The notes beneath the pieces are model-generated. The model did not search any database, was not told where the DNA came from, and saw only the letters and a list, made by a program, of their open reading frames with translations. Both the position numbers and the translations under genes were made by a program. This document shows positions 1 to 9,257 of a DNA stretch of 64,000 nt, in pieces. Position 1 is the first letter of the stretch. The number at the start of each line of letters is the position of its first letter. The stretch is from Aaosphaeria pasadenensis (Eukaryota; Ascomycota; Dothideomycetes; Pleosporales): the NCBI GenBank assembly GCA_022813625.1, contig JAKLMB010000013.1, forward strand, positions 927,786-991,785, in the 5' to 3' direction.

Positions 1-2283
1 CCATTCACTTCCACAAAGCAGTACGAAAGTCTCCAGAAGGAAGTGGCACTCGCCCGCTACTACACTCGCTACGTAGTCATCGTCGGCAGCAGCCATGAGG
101 CCAGGTTAACCAACAACGATTTCGTCGTTGCACTTGCCAAGCAGCGTCTTGGACTGACTCCCTGCAAACCAGAGCACCAGGTCGCCCAACAGAAGATGAA
201 ATCCGCCGTCAATGCCGAGATCCAGAAGTTCCGGGCCGTGTACCGCCAGGTTTGGGTCAAGTATTACGCTCGCGAGCGAAACGAGAGAGAGTCTGCGGCT
301 AAGGAAGTTGGACCCGGCAGGTGTGATGACAAGATTACCGAAGCGGCTAAGGGCTCGGTCGGTGGAGAAGAGAATGCTGTCCTCTACGATGCTACTCTGT
401 CGATCCTTCACCGACTCATCGAAATCTATTCGAATGCTAAGTACGATCTTGTCAAGGCAGATACGGTTCGCCAGATTCAACAGGCCGATGCGCATATCTT
501 CTGTCAAGCTGTCGAGGCGAGGACGGGCCTTCCTGTAGCTCGCTTTGACGAACCAGGGCGTGTGCAAGAAGCGCGTCAGCAGTATCGAAAGCTTGTCGAG
601 GAGTACAACGAATCCTACACAAACGTCCACGATGTACTGATGAAGCAGAGCAGGAGCTCGGCCAACGCTGAGCGTCTTCAGGAGGTGGAAATGAAAGAGA
701 TTGCGACTCGAACAGTCGCATATTCTTCTACCAATAACTACGCTCTGCTTCAGCTGAAGTTGAAGCGCATTCGAGACTTTAGGACCGGACTCTCCACCAC
801 AACAATAGAAGAGGCTGGTAGCATTAAGGAGCTGCTTCAAGAGTTCAAGGACGAGGGGAAAGCTATTGATGCAAAGATGACGAAATGCCATCCCTACCAT
901 CAAGCTGCAGAATGGGAACTGTCGCATCAAGTACTTAAGATGTCCAACAATCTCATCAATGAGGTCATGAAGTCACAAGAATGCCTCTATTTGGAGGCGG
1001 AAAAGGAGATGGAACAGACTAAGCAGTTGCAACTCGCGTGCCTGCGTAGGCTTTCCAATGCCGAGGCCACCCTGCAAGCCGCCCCACAAGGTGCAGAGCC
1101 AAAGAGTATGCTGCCTAATGTGAATCCAAAGGCGACAAACAATGCCCTCGAAAGGCGAGTTAAGCATCTCATTGTTCGATGCCATGAAGAGCTTCGACAT
1201 GCCAAAGACATCAATGCTGCACGGGCAGTCTTTCGGAGATATGACTGTGAGCGAATGGCTCTGTGCGATCTCATGACTCCACAGCATGGCGGGTTCCCGT
1301 TCCCAGAGATGAGTTGTATGGATCTTAAGGCGACCTACCTTGAGGCTCTCGAGCAAATTGAGGAAAGGCAGCTTGCGCAAAAGACCAAGGTGCATCAGAC
1401 GGTCAAGATAGAGAACAAGTCGCGCGTTATTGACTGGATCAAAGATCAGAATGAGATGGCTGGACAGCATGAAATAAAGGTGTATGCAGATCAAGATGTG
1501 ATTGAGGAGATGAACATCGACGATAGGAAGGAGATCGTAGAGGAAGAGATGGGGAGTCAGCCAATTGAGGAACAGCCAGTCGAGGAGCAGCAAATCGAGC
1601 AGTCAATTGAGGAACAGACGGTCGAAGAGCATCCAATCGACGAGGAGCCAGTCGACGAGCAGCTAGTCGGGGAACAGCTAGTTAAAGAGCAGCCAGTCGA
1701 CGGGCAGCTAGTTAACGAGCAGCTAGTTGACGAGCAGCTAGTTAAGGATCAGCTGGTCAAGAAACAGCCGGTCGAGGAGCAGCTAATCGAGGAGCAGCTA
1801 ATCGACGAGGAGCCAGTCAACGAGCAGCCAGTCAACGAGCAGCCAGTCAACGAGCAGCCAGTCAACGAGCAGCCAGTCAACGAGCAGCCAGTCGACGAGG
1901 AGCCAGTCGAGTACCCAATCGAGCAGCCAATCCAGGACACGAATGAAGAGGCAAAACAGCCAGGCAAGGAGAACACTACAACTCCGAATGCTGATACTGC
2001 TGGTAGTGATGCCTCCAGTCCAGAAGCAGCCGTTGCGGAATCATCTACCCCCGAGTCTACCGAGTTTCTGAGTGATGACGGTGATGCGGTTGCCCGACCT
2101 CCCAGTCCTCTACCCTGGCGGAGACAGTCGTTGGCGTTCGAAGAAGCGCTTCGGGAGATGGAAACGCAGCCTGGAGACGAAGTCGACGAAATGCCAGATG
2201 TGGAGATCATCGACTATCAGAATCCAAATCACACGATGGAAAATGGCAGGGCTAGGGCCTGGACACGACTCTGGCGCCGCTAG
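1..2283 (+). CDS. Coiled-coil protein with pentapeptide repeat tract, 5' partial
   Basis: The reading frame is open from base 1 with no ATG near the edge, so the gene starts upstream of the window; 760 codons are visible before the TAG. I do not recognise the family. The first 500 residues are charged, rich in Glu, Lys, Gln and Ala, and helical in character, suggesting coiled coils. Bases about 1558-1935 encode roughly 24 degenerate pentapeptides of the type Gln-Pro/Leu-Val/Ile-Asp/Asn/Glu-Glu. A Ser/Pro/Thr-rich acidic region follows, and the end is Trp- and Arg-rich. There is no signal peptide in the visible part and no membrane segment. Antisense frames over the same bases are open only because of biased composition and the repeat. 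The coding call is firm from frame length; function is unknown. Confidence 0.8.
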   Translation, partial: PFTSTKQYESLQKEVALARYYTRYVVIVGSSHEARLTNNDFVVALAKQRLGLTPCKPEHQVAQQKMKSAVNAEIQKFRAVYRQVWVKYYARERNERESAAKEVGPGRCDDKITEAAKGSVGGEENAVLYDATLSILHRLIEIYSNAKYDLVKADTVRQIQQADAHIFCQAVEARTGLPVARFDEPGRVQEARQQYRKLVEEYNESYTNVHDVLMKQSRSSANAERLQEVEMKEIATRTVAYSSTNNYALLQLKLKRIRDFRTGLSTTTIEEAGSIKELLQEFKDEGKAIDAKMTKCHPYHQAAEWELSHQVLKMSNNLINEVMKSQECLYLEAEKEMEQTKQLQLACLRRLSNAEATLQAAPQGAEPKSMLPNVNPKATNNALERRVKHLIVRCHEELRHAKDINAARAVFRRYDCERMALCDLMTPQHGGFPFPEMSCMDLKATYLEALEQIEERQLAQKTKVHQTVKIENKSRVIDWIKDQNEMAGQHEIKVYADQDVIEEMNIDDRKEIVEEEMGSQPIEEQPVEEQQIEQSIEEQTVEEHPIDEEPVDEQLVGEQLVKEQPVDGQLVNEQLVDEQLVKDQLVKKQPVEEQLIEEQLIDEEPVNEQPVNEQPVNEQPVNEQPVNEQPVDEEPVEYPIEQPIQDTNEEAKQPGKENTTTPNADTAGSDASSPEAAVAESSTPESTEFLSDDGDAVARPPSPLPWRRQSLAFEEALREMETQPGDEVDEMPDVEIIDYQNPNHTMENGRARAWTRLWRR
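1558..1935 (+). repeat. 15-bp coding minisatellite (pentapeptide repeat)
   Basis: Fifteen-base units encode one pentapeptide each. The 3' part (about 1815-1890) holds five nearly perfect consecutive copies of gagcagccagtcaac; units to the 5' side are diverged. Such a pattern fits recent expansion at the 3' end of an older array, and copy number probably varies between strains. Confidence 0.85.
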
Positions 2284-4735
2284 ACAATGCTAGGCCCTAC
2301 CGAAGCGACTGCTGCATCTGATTGATCAGTATGCTCCAATAATCCTGCATCAGAAATGGGAGAGTATCACCCGCAAAGGTCTCATTGTCTAGAATGGTGG
2401 TGTGGAATATTTCACATTAGTATGCAACGGACTCTGGAGGCCTGACCTAGGGTAGATAAACAATAAATAATGGAAAACCGCTATAATTATCCTATGCTCA
2501 AGATTAAATGCATCATATGTGACTGCATGAGGTGAGCGATTGCAAGGTGAAGTGCCATTGACATGGGCTTGATCACGCATGTTAGGTAACACAACGATCG
2601 GTCATCTTGCTCACCTCCTTTCCTCGAGCATGCGGCTGCTATAACCTTTCTAGCTGTTCAGCGAGCATCATCAATATTCGATTTATGGAAGCGGCAGACT
2701 ATTCACTGCTATCCCAAACAAGAAGCTTGCAACATATTGAATCAGAGTAAATCTATCGTCAGAAACCCACCCAATCGAGGAAAGGTATGCTAAAGTCAAA
2801 GAGGGTTCCAATATTCGTATCATGGAACCTCATGGATTGTATCAACCAACATGGCTGGGGAAAACAGAGTTGGCACAGGTCCGGAGAGATCGGAGGCGTA
2901 GAGGTCGGTGGTTCGAGGATCCGAGACAATCTGCGCGTATCTAACGAATGATGGATAGCAATTATGGTCAGCGACAGTCAGGAGCAGGGGAGGGAGTTGA
3001 AAGTACCATCTACCAAGTGGAGGGAGGATAAGATGGGGGCAGTAGTGGAGGACAGGGCCAGGGGGAAAGACGAGGGGAGGGATTGAAGCGGTCGGACGAA
3101 GAGGTGTCAGTTGTGACGTGTCTGCTTTGGAAAGAGGCTGTATTGATGCTGGGGGATATTGTAGGGAGTGTAGTCCGACGAGCGTTGTGGGGGAGCTGGT
3201 AGAGATGCAAGATCTGCACTGTTGAGCTACATCTTACTCCGTATTACTCGCATATATGTACGAACATTCTTGTAAGTAACGGCAATATATTACCATAGAT
3301 ATTGCAATTCGGAATGAATGGGCGACAAGCGCCGAGGTGGGCTGAAAGATGTGCGAGAGCGGCGTAGGATGATGATGACTTGGCTCGGGAGTATGATCGG
3401 TGAGGCTGAAATTGCCGACCTCGTATGTATGTTTGTACATGCATCGATTGCCAGTCGATGTCCACCTGCGGAGGATGCTGGTTCATCCAGTGTGATTGGC
3501 GAGTAGACGAGCGCGTGAGTGACCTGCAGCGTCAGCATTCAGGATGTGTACTTCGGTAGATGGGTATACGGCTACCTTACCCAGGTAGCTGTGCATAGAC
3601 TACTGCGGTGGGTGCATTGGGTGCGAGGAGACAGAGGTATATCATAAGTGGAGGTGGAAGATGGCGAGACTCGAGTAACGAGAAGTGTAGGAGAGGGAGA
3701 AGGAGAGGGAGAAGGAGAGGGGGAGAGAGGGGGAGGGGAAGGGGAATGGAGGCTGAATATCGAATGGTGATCATCCATATGGTTGGAGGGAAGGTACGAA
3801 TAGCTGGTACGAATAGCATAGATGGAAGGTGGGGTAATCACAACAGTAGACACCGAGGTACTCACACTTCAGATGCTCAGAAACAACAATGCGCTAGGTA
3901 CCTTAGGTAGGTATATGATATAACATGATACAGTAGAAGTGCATATGAGTGTAATAATGTATCATTGACGATAATATGATAGAGATTTATTTATTATTAG
4001 CTTTCCGTGATTGAAGTGAATTCCTACTCTTATATGCAAGCATTCACAGTACAAGTGATGTAGATACTGACAAACCAATTACCATTCTGCGTACCTCCAG
4101 TAATGCTTCAAACTTGATATCAATTCTTTCGACTTAATTCGGAGCATTGTAAAGGTTCGACGGAGTATTCGTACATGTTATTCTACGGACGGTAGCCGGC
4201 GGTATGGAGATATAAAAAGAATCCGTAGTCTCTATCATGCAACATACAACCAAATCACCAATGTTCCCGCAATTAGGACCAAATTTCTGTCTACGGCATT
4301 TCATTTCTAAGACACTGTAGACATAAAAAGAACGAATATCTTGCGATATTGAGTTGAGATCTGCTCGGACAATATTCCGAGATCTGCGCGGAGACGGGTT
4401 TCTTTATTTCTAGAACTTGATGCTCTTCCAGCGATCAATACGTCCGACACCTACGACCACGATGATTCAACACCTAACACTGTGCCGTTGGAGCCGTGAA
4501 GTGTTTTCTCTATTGAAGATGCAAAAATAAATAGAAGTGTTCGTACTCCTCACTCTCTTTCCTCATCCACATCACAATCCAGTCTTTGCACTACCCACAT
4601 TCATTACAGAACAGATCAGTTCACCCACACTCATTTACAATTCAAACAATAAGTCGCTACATACACGACGACCTCCTCGACATCAACCAACCTTCCCAAG
4701 TACAAAAAAAGCCAAACCCCCCAAACAAACCCATC
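2284..4735. other. Intergenic; no convincing gene; purine-rich tract
   Basis: Only short, compositionally biased frames occur. The stretch 3689-3748 is a nearly pure G/A tract (gagaggga, gaaggaga type units), which accounts for the proline/serine-rich frames on the other strand. Copies of the tacctaggta and tactccgtat type motifs are scattered. From about 4300 the sequence resembles the promoter of the second secreted-protein gene. Confidence 0.5.
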
Positions 4736-5650
4736 ATGCAGTTCACCCTCCTCGCCCTCTTCGCGGCCACCACTCTCGCATCCCCCACGATGCCCTCCAA
4801 GCCTGAATCCGCCGCCCCCAGACCACCCGTAGTCTTCGAAGACATCTCCGAATACACAGCCAAGAGGCCCTCGCATGAACTGAAGTGTCATGTCAACAAC
4901 GGCATCGTCACCTTGGGGTCCAACACGGAGTTCGACTGCAAGACGAGGTTGTTCTGTAACGGTGGTGCGCTTTCGTGGAAGCTGCCGGAGGGGGACGTGG
5001 TGGATAGACAGGTGGAGATGGCGAAGTTTATGCCGTGTGCTGGTGTCTGCAAGTGCCTCCCCGCGGAAGAAAAGACTATGAAGGCGATGAAGGAGAAGAA
5101 GGTGGCGGCATGATAGAGTTAGAGGGATTAGAGGGGGGGAGGGGAGGGTTGGTTATGTCGATCTGGGGACCGAGGTACTCTATACTATGAAGTTGACCTC
5201 TGCTTTGTATAAAGTCATTTACCTAAAGTCAAAATGTCGTGGAGTAGTAGACGGTGCAAAGAAGGATCGGATAGAATAAAAGGAGAATAACATCCATTAA
5301 TCCAAGCCAAGTTTTCCAATTGAGTATGATATGTAGGAACTACTAATAACCTAGGTAGATATTCTACGAGCATGGAGTATTATTACTGAATTGAATAGTT
5401 GGGTCTCTATCGCCGTGCCGTTCGGGCGTAGAACTAAATCCGTCAACGATCTTTCTCTCGATGATACTGTGGACATGAAAAGAACGAACATCTTCCAATA
5501 TTGTAATGAGTTGAGGTCTACTCGGACAATATTCCGAGATCTGCGCGGAGACGGAGTTTTTCTTTTCATAGAACTTGATACTCCTCCAGCGATCTATTGA
5601 TACCTCCGGCACCTACGACCACGAGAATTCAACACCGATGCCGTGCCGTT
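4300..5650 (+). repeat. Tandem segmental duplication: matching upstream regions
   Basis: The upstream region at about 4305-4735 matches that at about 5455-5890, with an offset of about 1156 bases. The best-kept block, ctcggacaatattccgagat, starts at 4364 and again at 5521, and is followed in both by a shared run through the promoter to a common leader motif, gcactacccacatt. The two start codons are 1155 bases apart, so promoter and gene were duplicated together. Confidence 0.85.
4736..5113 (+). CDS. Small secreted six-cysteine protein, copy 1
   Basis: A 125-residue protein. The start at 4736 is chosen because it begins directly with a signal peptide (MQFTLLALFAATTLASP, residues 1-17); the longer frame upstream is leader sequence. 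The mature part has six cysteines in the order C-x16-C-x5-C-x26-C-x3-C-x-C and a lysine-rich tail. The gene at 5891 has the same signal peptide and the same cysteine order, and the two leaders are clearly alike, so they are tandem paralogues. I do not recognise a named family. Size, secretion and paired cysteines are the profile of fungal effectors or small antimicrobial proteins, but no function can be assigned. No intron is needed. Confidence 0.8.
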   Translation: MQFTLLALFAATTLASPTMPSKPESAAPRPPVVFEDISEYTAKRPSHELKCHVNNGIVTLGSNTEFDCKTRLFCNGGALSWKLPEGDVVDRQVEMAKFMPCAGVCKCLPAEEKTMKAMKEKKVAA

Positions 5651-5890
5651 GGAGCCGAAAAGTTCAGTGTTCTCTCCATCAACGATGTAGATATAAAAGA
5701 ATGTCCGAATACTCCTCGCTTTCTCTGCTCACACTCACCACCATTCAGTCTTTCCAAAACAGTCTTTGCACTACCCACATTCTTTACAGGACAAACCAGT
5801 TCACACACGTTCATTTACACAACAATACCAAGTTTCTATACACATAACTGATCAACCCCGATTAACTATCAACCAATCCATCCATCCACA
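5114..5890. promoter_or_regulatory. Duplicated promoter and leader of secreted-protein copy 2
   Basis: The region carries the second copy of the duplicated upstream segment. A TATA-like element (gatataaaag, about 5690-5699) lies about 195 bases before the ATG; the corresponding place in copy 1 (about 4510) reads gcaaaaataaat, so the element is weaker there. A CT-rich leader follows. No other gene is seen. Confidence 0.5.
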
Positions 5891-6439
5891 ATGCAGTTCT
5901 CCCACGCCAGCATCATCGCCCTCTTCGCAGCCACCACCCTCGCATCCCCCATCGTCACTCCCGCCGACCCCGAATCCACCACCCTCGCATCCCCAGCCAC
6001 CAGACCCTCCGACGCCGAACCGCCCAGCCAACCCTACCAGAGGCGACCCGTCGAGTTCGAAGACTTTGAGCGGGACTACGCTCGCCCGCTCCGCGAAGCC
6101 AGCGAGAATCCCCAGCCTCGCCCGATCCTCAAACCCACCAGGAAGCCCGAGTTGGCGTGCGATGCGCCGAAGGATGGAAAGCCGCTCGAATGCGGGTCTG
6201 TGTTCATCTGCAAAGGATTCAGGATTGATTTGACTCCCTCGGCGCGGGAGATCGTGGAATCCCCGGAACGCCCAGATGAGGCTACACTAGAGAGGTTCTC
6301 TACGTGCTTGAATAACTGTAAATGCGCTACTCCAGAGGGGCCGCAGGGAGAGAAGAAGAAGGTGCAGTGGGCTGCGGACGTCGTGGATAATGAAAAACTC
6401 ACCTGGCTAGCGTGGATTAGGAAATGGACATCGCTATAA
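5891..6439 (+). CDS. Small secreted six-cysteine protein, copy 2
   Basis: A 182-residue protein beginning with a signal peptide (MQFSHASIIALFAATTLASP, residues 1-20). A Pro/Ser/Thr-rich spacer of about 70 residues follows that copy 1 largely lacks. Then comes the six-cysteine core in the order C-x10-C-x5-C-x31-C-x3-C-x-C, the same framework as copy 1 with different loop lengths. The region after the last cysteine is longer, basic then Trp-rich. Spacer and loops have diverged much more than the signal peptide or promoter, which suggests fast change of the mature protein. No intron is needed. Secretion is a strong call; role is unknown. Confidence 0.82.
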   Translation: MQFSHASIIALFAATTLASPIVTPADPESTTLASPATRPSDAEPPSQPYQRRPVEFEDFERDYARPLREASENPQPRPILKPTRKPELACDAPKDGKPLECGSVFICKGFRIDLTPSAREIVESPERPDEATLERFSTCLNNCKCATPEGPQGEKKKVQWAADVVDNEKLTWLAWIRKWTSL

Positions 6440-6462
6440 GCAAGCAAGCAAGCAAGCAAGCA
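6437..6462 (+). repeat. (AAGC)n microsatellite at the stop codon
   Basis: Six tandem caag/aagc units begin at the TAA stop of the second secreted-protein gene and run into its 3' untranslated region. Confidence 0.9.
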
Positions 6463-9257
6463 ATTCCAGCCGGGAGTGTCAGTTCGTCTTCAAGCAGTTA
6501 TCACGCGACGATTCTACGTCCGAATAGCCCAGTGCCGACGCCAAGGAGGGATTATTGGGGTTGAAGTCTTGGGGGGTAGATCTTGGGGAATAATGATAGA
6601 AGAAGGTATGGAGTAGAATAGAATAGAATATGATACAATAGAGTAATAGCAAAAGCCACTATGCCAAATCATAAATCATCGTTTCCATCGCATGGAAGAT
6701 GCAGGAGCCAGTAACTACCTACACAGTAGGTATCTACGAATACGGAGCATTATTACTACTCGTACTACGGAGTATTACTACTGAATGGAATGGTTGGGCG
6801 TCTATCGCCGTGGCGTTCGGGCGAAGCGGGCGGGTGCATACTCATCCACTCCCACGGAACCTCTACATACATACAATACCACTCCGAGGCGACTAGAGAC
6901 AATTCGAACAACGAATGCTTGGTAGAAATGATCTAGTTATCTGAGACATATCTCATCATAATTATCACATGGTATCGAAACGTAGTAATTACACCTCCGT
7001 ACGGAATACTTGAAACATATCGTGCCCGCGGAGGACTTGTCCATAGTACCTTGTACAATAGTACGGTACGAAGTACCACGATCGAGACTACCGAACTATG
7101 CTTGTAGGAGTAATGAGTGGTTGTGTAGTGAGATGGTGAGCGGGTAGGGCACAAACCCCCGTCCCATGCCCATCCCATCCCCTTCCAAGTTCCCCCCATG
7201 TTTACGTTACTCGTGAGTTCGTGACTAACGTTCGAATGTGCATGTGCATGTGCATGTTCATTTTCTCCTTGTGCTCTTCTCTTCTATTTCTCTTGTCTTA
7301 CGCAGTAGTGAACCAACTAGTGTCTTCGACTGGGGCGCCCGCCCACCCGCCGTCGTCGCCGCCGCCCCCGCCGCTAATGCGCAACAATCATTGTCTCTCC
7401 CAACACCTACGAGTAACTACCCCGGGATTAGTTGGGTGGCACAATGAAGAAGCACCTCTTCACGCAGTAGTGCGATGATGCCCATCTAGATGGAGGAAGA
7501 TCGAGAGCTACTGTGCGACTGTTCTCTTCGGATCGGCGGTCCAATAATCACCAGGTACCTCCACATTCTACTGTACGGAGTAACTCGGTATTGTTCCTTG
7601 GTAGATTGATGTTGAATCATGTATGTGAGTGGAGTAGGGAGGGGACGTTGCAGGAAGCTAAAGGCATTCTTCCAGCGGCTGCGGCGTACCGGCGACTACC
7701 AGAGTAGACTAGACGGGACCAAATAGACCATTTACTAGTTATACGGGGTAGTTATCCAATCTACGACCTGATCATCACCTTGATAGGGGAGAGGAGGAAG
7801 GGGATGCACCGAGACCGAGACATGGAGAGACATGGAGAGACGTGGAGAGACAGAAAAGTTGGGATCGGTGTAAGAGATGCAGATGCAATGCAATGCATCA
7901 CGACTTGAAGCGCAATTCCTCCCTACAAGAGGCACAAGCCCATCCCATAACATATGTAGTGAGAGATAGGCGATCCAATAGAGTGACGGTACCTTGCTAG
8001 GTAGTCGTCGTAGTCGTCGTAGTCTCCTGGTGGTAGTCGGGGGTTATCTCTTTGACGATGCTCTCTTTGACAGACCCCCTCCCCTCCCTCCTCCCCCCAA
8101 CTAGATAACTAATGGCAATTACTGGCGCTTCTCATGCTAACAATTAGTTCGATATTAATTTTAATCAATTCGAGACCTTTCCTCTTCTTCTCCTTGCTGT
8201 GCTCTTCCTATCCTGGGGAGTATGTTGCTGTGGGCATCGGGCGGGAATCTTGCAACTAGTGGGCGCCAGGTCCAGGGCGTTTCCCTTTTCTCACCTTCCA
8301 ATCACGCCCGGTTACATACAACCCTATGGAATTGTGCTACGTACGCTACTGTAGCTAATGATGTTAATGTGTGCAACTCATCTTATGGCATTCAATAAAT
8401 ACTTCCAAACAATAAAAGTACTCTGTAGGTTGTATGGATGTTTGTACAATTAGTACCTATGTAGTAGCACCTGAAGCTGAACCTAGAACCGCCATCACCA
8501 TCCATCCATTCCTCCTCCCCCCCCTCCCCCTCCTGCTCCTTCCCCCATGCCCTGCCCTGCCCTGCCCTGCCCTGCACCTTCCCATTATTCGACGGCAGCA
8601 AACAACTCAAGCCAATCACCTCCTTCAGGCCTGACCATGTTCCTTCCTCTTTAATCCTCTCTTCCCTCCTCTTTGGTTATTCCTTTTTCTCATTCATCTC
8701 ATCTTCCATTTCCTCTTCGTCTTCCTCTCTTTCTCTCTTCCTCTCTTCACCTTCTCCCTCTTCCCCTTCCCCTTCTCTCCCTCCCGTTCTACGTCAGACA
8801 TGCTCTACATCCTCTTGCCCTTCACTCTTCACCATCCCATCAACTCTACCTTCAACGCCCGTCAACGCCCATAGCCTACCTATCTAGCCGTCTTCCAAGT
8901 CAATCTACGCACCTTCGCTAAGGAGCATTCGCTTACCAAAACCCCAACGTGATTCTCCGATTCGCGCGCATCAGCTCCCTTTTCGTATCTCAAACCTTAC
9001 GACTCCTGTTATTTATTATTGAGCCTCAATCAATTCAATTCAATCTCTTGGCTACCTCGACCTCATCGGTCAACCGTCAATCCGCGTCTCATCTCATCCT
9101 TTCCCTCGCCTTTTCTCCATTACTTCTTTCGTTCACTCTCTACCTTCTACCTCATACTCAACCACACGTCACACCACTCCACAACCGCACCAGTGCGAAC
9201 GATACAAAACAACAGAGGCCCCAATGACATATGACAACGATCTGCTTTCCCCTCACA
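6440..9257. other. Long non-coding stretch; simple repeats; CT-rich leader
   Basis: No frame here has coding character. About 6740-6830 is a partial third copy of the segment at 5365-5430 (shared gggcgtctatcgccgtg-type string). Simple repeats: atgtgc units at about 7237-7257, catggagaga-type units at 7818-7852, gtcgtc units at about 8003-8025 and ccctg x5 at 8549-8575. From about 8490 to 9257 the + strand is strongly pyrimidine-rich, as in promoters and long leaders of highly regulated fungal genes, so it probably serves the transcription factor gene that follows. Confidence 0.5.
8549..8575 (+). repeat. (CCCTG)n pentanucleotide microsatellite
   Basis: Five perfect copies of the five-base unit lie within the pyrimidine-rich region upstream of the transcription factor gene. 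It is not telomeric repeat. Confidence 0.9.

Noticed and set aside
106..930. 274-codon minus-strand frame
   Set aside because: Antisense shadow of the coiled-coil gene; composition is the mirror of the Glu/Lys/Gln-rich sense frame.
1749..2210. 153-codon minus-strand frame with a CSLTG-type repeat
   Set aside because: Produced by reading the 15-base minisatellite of the sense gene backwards.
3572..3865. Ser/Pro-rich minus-strand frame
   Set aside because: Comes from the GA-rich tract on the other strand; no start context, no homology that I recognise.
8549..8575. Telomere-like repeat
   Set aside because: The unit is five bases (ccctg), not the fungal ccctaa unit, and it is internal to the window.
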